NCBI GenBank assembly: GCA_035532475.1
Contig: DATKQY010000048.1
Location: 39,746 to 103,745 of the forward strand
DNA length: 64,000 nt
Reading direction: 5' to 3'
Origin: DATKQY01 sp035532475
Lineage (GTDB): Bacteria; Actinomycetota; Acidimicrobiia; Acidimicrobiales; Bog-793
Shown: in pieces, positions 60,778-64,000 of the stretch
How positions within the stretch are numbered: the first letter of the stretch is position 1
How the letters are laid out: every line of letters begins with the position of its first letter
The notes under the pieces: model-generated
What the model was told of the DNA's origin: nothing
Seen by the model: only the letters and a program-made list of their open reading frames with translations
The model's database searches: none
Translations under genes and position numbers: made by a program

Positions 60778-60983
60778 CTGAGGGGGCCGGCGAAGTTGAC
60801 ACCGATCACGAGCGCCCAGCGCCACTTCGGGCCTCGCACCTCGCTGGCGGGGCGGCGGGCCAGATCGACCCATGCCGCACTGGCCAGGGCGAGCTGGACT
60901 GTCGCGCCGGTCACGAGCAGCGATCTCCGCCGGTACGAAAGGTCTCGCCAGCGCCGCGTCGGCCGAGCGTCGCGTTCATCCAC
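60729..60983 (-). CDS. Small PLDc_N-like membrane protein
   Basis: An 84-residue protein with two hydrophobic helices. Its last helix has the WALVIGVNFAGPLSYFRWGR pattern of the phospholipase-D-nuclease N-terminal (PLDc_N) domain found in small actinobacterial membrane proteins. GTG at 60983 is chosen because AGGAG lies nine bases before it; a longer form could begin at 61010. It lies between nat (convergent) and the P1B ATPase (divergent). The function is unknown. Confidence 0.65.
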   Translation of the reverse strand: MDERDARPTRRWRDLSYRRRSLLVTGATVQLALASAAWVDLARRPASEVRGPKWRWALVIGVNFAGPLSYFRWGRVRSVPPGAS

Positions 60984-61079
60984 GAGCTGATTCTCCTGCA
61001 CCCCGGCCATGCCAACTAGAGGCAAAGGGCCAGCTCGGCGGCGCGATGGACCTTCGGCCCTGGTCTGGCGCACCGGCCA

Positions 61080-63443
61080 GTGAGCACGATCGCGACGGTG
61101 GCAGCGACACGGCTCGTTGGTCGGCGACGATGGCTTCTCGGACACGTCGCGCCCGTCTTGCTGGTCGGCGCTGGTGGCTGCCTCGGCGTCGGAGGGGCGC
61201 TCCACCTGGCCGGAGCCGGCGCCCAGGGCAACGTCGTCTGGATCGTCGCCGGGGCTGCGGGGGCCGTCTACGCACTGTGGACGATGCTCGACAGCTTGCG
61301 ACGAGGCCGGATCGGGGTGGACGTCATCGCGCTCCTCGCGCTGCTCGGCGCGCTCGCGGTGCGCGAGTACCTCGCCGGAGCGGTCATCAGCTTCATGGTG
61401 ATGAGCGGCCGCGCCCTCGAGGGTTGGGCGGCGGGGCGAGCTCGGCGCGACCTGCACGCCCTGCTGCAGCGCGCGCCGCGGGTCGCCCACCGCTACCACG
61501 ACGACTCGCTCGAGCTCGTCGCGGTAGACGAGATCACCCCCGGAGACCTGTTGATGGTCGCCCCGGGTGAGGTGGTCCCCGTCGACGGCACCCTCGCCGC
61601 CGGCGCGGTGCTCGACGAGTCCGCGCTCACCGGAGAGTCGCTGCCCGTCGAGCGGAGCGCCGGCGAGCCCCTCAGGAGCGGGGTCGTCAACGCGGGGAGC
61701 GCGTTCGACCTCCGGGCGACCACCGCTGCTGGCGACAGCACGTACGCCGGCATCGTGCGCCTCGTGTCCGAAGCCGAGTCCTCGCAGGCGCCCTTCGTCC
61801 GCCTCGCCGACAGATACGCCCTGTGGTTCCTGGCCGTGAGCCTGGCTGCCGCCGGTGCGGCGTGGGCCGCGGCGGGCGCGGCGCGCGCCGTGGCGGTCCT
61901 CGTGGTGGCGACGCCGTGCCCGCTGATCCTCGCTGCTCCCGTCGCGCTCGTGGCAGGCCTGTCACGCGCGGCGCGACGGGGGGTCGTGATCAAGGGTGGG
62001 GGCGTGCTCGAGCGTCTGGCCAGATGCACGACGCTGCTCATCGACAAGACCGGCACGCTCACGAGCGGTCGCCCGGCGCTCGCGGCCGTGATCCCCGCGG
62101 GGACCCTCGCCCCCGAGGAGATCCTCTGTCTGGCGGCGTCGTTGGACCAGGTGTCCCCGCACGTGCTCGCCCGCGCCGTCGTCCAGGCGGCCCTGGACCA
62201 CCGCTGCGAGCTGGTCCTGCCCCAAGGCGTCGAGGAGGTTGCCGGCATGGGCATCCGCGGGCTCGTCGGCGACCGCCGGGTTGCCCTCGGCAAGGCGGCG
62301 TGGACCGGAGTGGGCGGCACCGCCGGCTGGGCGAAGGCGGCGCGGCGCAGAGCCCGCCTCGACGGGTCGCTCACGGTGTTCGTCGCCGTCGACGGCGAGC
62401 CCGAGGGCGTCCTCGTCCTCGACGATCCGCTCAGGCCCGACGCCGCCAAGACCATCCGCTCCCTTCGTCAAAGCGGCATCGAGCGGATCGTCATGGTGAC
62501 CGGCGACCGCACCGAGGTCGCCGAGACCGTCGGGGCGGTGATCGGCGTGGACGAGGTCCTCGCCGAGCGCTCCCCGGCCGAGAAGCTCGACGTGGTCCGA
62601 GCCGAACGCCGACGCGCCCCCACGATCATGGTGGGGGACGGCATCAACGACGCTCCTGCCCTCGCGCTCGCGGACGTCGGCGTCGCGATGGGTGCAAGGG
62701 GAGCCACCGCGTCCTCCGAGGCGGCGGACGTCGTGCTCACCGTCGACCGCTTGGATCGCCTCGGCGAGGCGCGCTCCCTCGCCCGTCGCTCCCGTCAGAT
62801 CGCGCTCCAGAGCGTGGTCGCCGGCATGGTGATGTCCCTCGCCGCCATGGGCGCGGCCGCCGTCGGGGCGCTGCCGGCCGTCTGGGGCGCGCTCCTGCAG
62901 GAGGGGATCGACGTGGTGGTCATCCTCAACGCCCTGCGTGCCCTTCGACGGCCTCCGGCCGACGTGCATCTCGCCGAGGAGGAATCGGCGCTCACGAGGC
63001 GCTTCCAGGTCGAGCACCTGGCGATCCGAGCTGACATCGCCCGGCTGCGCACGGTCGCGGACTGCCTGGGCACCGTCGACGCGGCCGAGGCGATGGCGCA
63101 GCTCCGCGAGGTGCACAAGCTCCTCGTCGAAGAGGTCGAACCGCACGAGCAGGCCGAGCAGGAGGTCCTCTACCCGGCACTCGACCGCCTGCTCGGGGGA
63201 TCGGACCCCACCGGCCCGATGAGCAGGGCGCACGTCGAGATCGCCCACCAGATCAGGCGGCTCGGCCAGCTGCTCGACGACATCGACCCCGAAGGTCCCG
63301 ACGAGGAGGACCTCGGCGAGTTCCGTGGCCTCCTCTACGGCCTGCACGCGGTGCTGAGGCTCCACACGGCCCAGGAGGAGGAGAGCTATCTATCGCTCGG
63401 CGACGACGCGGGCCCGGCGCCGAGGACCACGACCGGCCCCTGA
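61080..63443 (+). CDS. P1B-5-type metal ATPase with C-terminal hemerythrin domain
   Basis: A 787-residue heavy-metal P-type ATPase without an N-terminal metal-binding domain. It has the actuator motif ALTGESLPVERSAGE and the M4 metal motif VVATPCPLILAAP (Thr-Pro-Cys at 278-280). The phosphorylation site is LIDKTGTLTSG (Asp322), and the hinge is VGDGINDAPALALADVG. Residues about 637-770 form a hemerythrin-like helix bundle with His/Glu ligands (FQVEHLAIRAD; LREVHKLLVEEV; PHEQAEQEVLYP; MSRAHVEIAHQ; LHAVLRLHTAQEEE). TPC plus hemerythrin defines the P1B-5 group, whose studied member Nia acts on Ni and Fe. The diiron domain may sense O2 or Fe. Confidence 0.9.
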   Translation: MSTIATVAATRLVGRRRWLLGHVAPVLLVGAGGCLGVGGALHLAGAGAQGNVVWIVAGAAGAVYALWTMLDSLRRGRIGVDVIALLALLGALAVREYLAGAVISFMVMSGRALEGWAAGRARRDLHALLQRAPRVAHRYHDDSLELVAVDEITPGDLLMVAPGEVVPVDGTLAAGAVLDESALTGESLPVERSAGEPLRSGVVNAGSAFDLRATTAAGDSTYAGIVRLVSEAESSQAPFVRLADRYALWFLAVSLAAAGAAWAAAGAARAVAVLVVATPCPLILAAPVALVAGLSRAARRGVVIKGGGVLERLARCTTLLIDKTGTLTSGRPALAAVIPAGTLAPEEILCLAASLDQVSPHVLARAVVQAALDHRCELVLPQGVEEVAGMGIRGLVGDRRVALGKAAWTGVGGTAGWAKAARRRARLDGSLTVFVAVDGEPEGVLVLDDPLRPDAAKTIRSLRQSGIERIVMVTGDRTEVAETVGAVIGVDEVLAERSPAEKLDVVRAERRRAPTIMVGDGINDAPALALADVGVAMGARGATASSEAADVVLTVDRLDRLGEARSLARRSRQIALQSVVAGMVMSLAAMGAAAVGALPAVWGALLQEGIDVVVILNALRALRRPPADVHLAEEESALTRRFQVEHLAIRADIARLRTVADCLGTVDAAEAMAQLREVHKLLVEEVEPHEQAEQEVLYPALDRLLGGSDPTGPMSRAHVEIAHQIRRLGQLLDDIDPEGPDEEDLGEFRGLLYGLHAVLRLHTAQEEESYLSLGDDAGPAPRTTTGP

Positions 63444-64000
63444 GCAGCGGCGCGACAGACCGCGAGCACGCGATCGGCGTTCGGCGTTCGGCGTTCGGCG
63501 TTCGGCGATGACGTTCAGGCCGGGTGGCCGGTCGCGTCGAGCGGCCCGAGACACGGGCCTCCGGCGACCTCGGCTGCACGGCGGCCGGTACGGGAGCGGC
63601 CGTTCGCCACCGGCGGCCAAGGGTCGGGGGGCCGACATGGCCGTCACAGGCCGAGCCGAGACCACGAGACCGGACAGCGCACCGGTACGGCGTCGCGACG
63701 GCCACCCGCGGGGACGGCTGGTTCGCTCGGTGCCGGCGCAAACCGCGCCGGCGGGCGAGGAGGGGCTCGGCGCCGTGCCGGCGGTTGTCGCTCGCCCCCG
63801 AGGTCCGTGGGGTGCCCACCCGACGGTCGCTCGTCGCGCGCCACCCGGGGCGGTTCCACCCGTTACCGCGACCGTGACCAAACGCCACCACGGTCAGGCA
63901 GCCTCGCCTTGCGACGAGACGGTGACGGTCCTACCCGGCGAGCCGGTGCCGTCTTCGCGTTTCACCGGAGGCTTCGGCCGAGGCCGGGGATGCCCTCCTC
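63444..64000. other. Right-hand end with no supported gene
   Basis: 557 bases after the ATPase. Long open frames exist on both strands but none is protein-like (Arg/Pro/Gly-rich composition). It contains a 7-bp tandem repeat at 63474-63508. Confidence 0.5.
63474..63508. repeat. 7-bp tandem repeat, five copies
   Basis: Unit TCGGCGT repeats five times (last copy ends in A) from 63474 to 63508, 30 bases after the stop of the P1B-5 ATPase gene. Probably a simple slippage repeat. Confidence 0.8.

Noticed and set aside
63253..63891. Possible gene at the right end
   Set aside because: Open frames on both strands are Arg/Pro/Gly-rich, overlap the ATPase end, and lack a ribosome site or family pattern.
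1..64000. tRNA, rRNA or prophage genes
   Set aside because: No cloverleaf with a GTTCRA-type arm and no rRNA-like conserved stretch was noticed. The recombinase at 16.7 kb has no phage structural neighbours.

Overview
The window is about 72% G+C chromosomal DNA with dense genes, frequent GTG starts and ATGA stop/start overlaps. A mycothiol-type formaldehyde dehydrogenase (25.7-26.8 kb) and a deazaflavin (F420)-dependent DDN-family protein (14.7-15.2 kb) point to an actinomycete-type organism. I cannot name the genus. A deep-branching actinobacterial lineage such as Acidimicrobiia fits the mix of acyl-CoA, alkylamine and one-carbon genes, but that is inference.

Layout. 0-8 kb: a truncated FAD/Fe-S dehydrogenase, a secreted LppX-like protein, a Gly-rich membrane protein, a DedA protein, a membrane-anchored double beta-propeller and an IPT/TIG-domain protein. 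8-18 kb: a plastic zone. It holds an IS1634-like remnant, a coupled NIPA-like transporter plus P2-type cation ATPase, an SRPBCC protein preceded by a 34-bp perfect palindrome, a VapBC-type toxin-antitoxin pair, YdeI-, DDN- and DUF4389-type genes, an IS110 remnant and a broken tyrosine recombinase. 18-24 kb: acyl-CoA metabolism (3-hydroxyacyl-CoA dehydrogenase, CoA-ligase alpha-type protein, glutaryl-CoA-dehydrogenase-like protein), a PLP decarboxylase, and a decayed fusion of a YciI protein with the tail of an ECF sigma factor. 24-27 kb: a tightly overlapped mscR-MBL-acuI operon.

27-50 kb holds the most coherent system. Class III aminotransferase, polyamine-type ABC transporter, TetR/BetI-like regulator, FAD amine-oxidase-like enzyme, ADP-forming acyl-CoA synthetase, DAO-type FAD oxidoreductase with a cupin, acyl-CoA dehydrogenase, Rieske oxygenase, folate cyclodeaminase and formate-THF ligase are gathered here. 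Three intergenic sites share the palindrome GACTGA-N4-TCAGTC and a fourth is a diverged copy. One lies beside the tetR gene, so these genes are probably one regulon. The Rieske enzyme carries Glu at the bridging position, as in carnitine/glycine-betaine-type oxygenases. Together with the one-carbon genes and mscR this suggests oxidative demethylation of an N-methylated amine, with C1 units passed to folate and mycothiol. The substrate is unknown. An intact YciI-ECF sigma pair and a MarR-YceI-FMN reductase group are interleaved.

50-64 kb: an MBL protein, two conserved proteins of unknown function, a PPOX-family protein, a LivH-LivK chimera, a duplicated ferredoxin-like-fold protein, an ABC-2 exporter, an HSL-type esterase, an arylamine N-acetyltransferase, a PLDc_N-like membrane protein and a P1B-5 metal ATPase with a C-terminal hemerythrin domain. 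The last 550 bases show no gene.

Everything was read by eye from the sequence. No database search was possible, so family names rest on recognised motifs and overall similarity.
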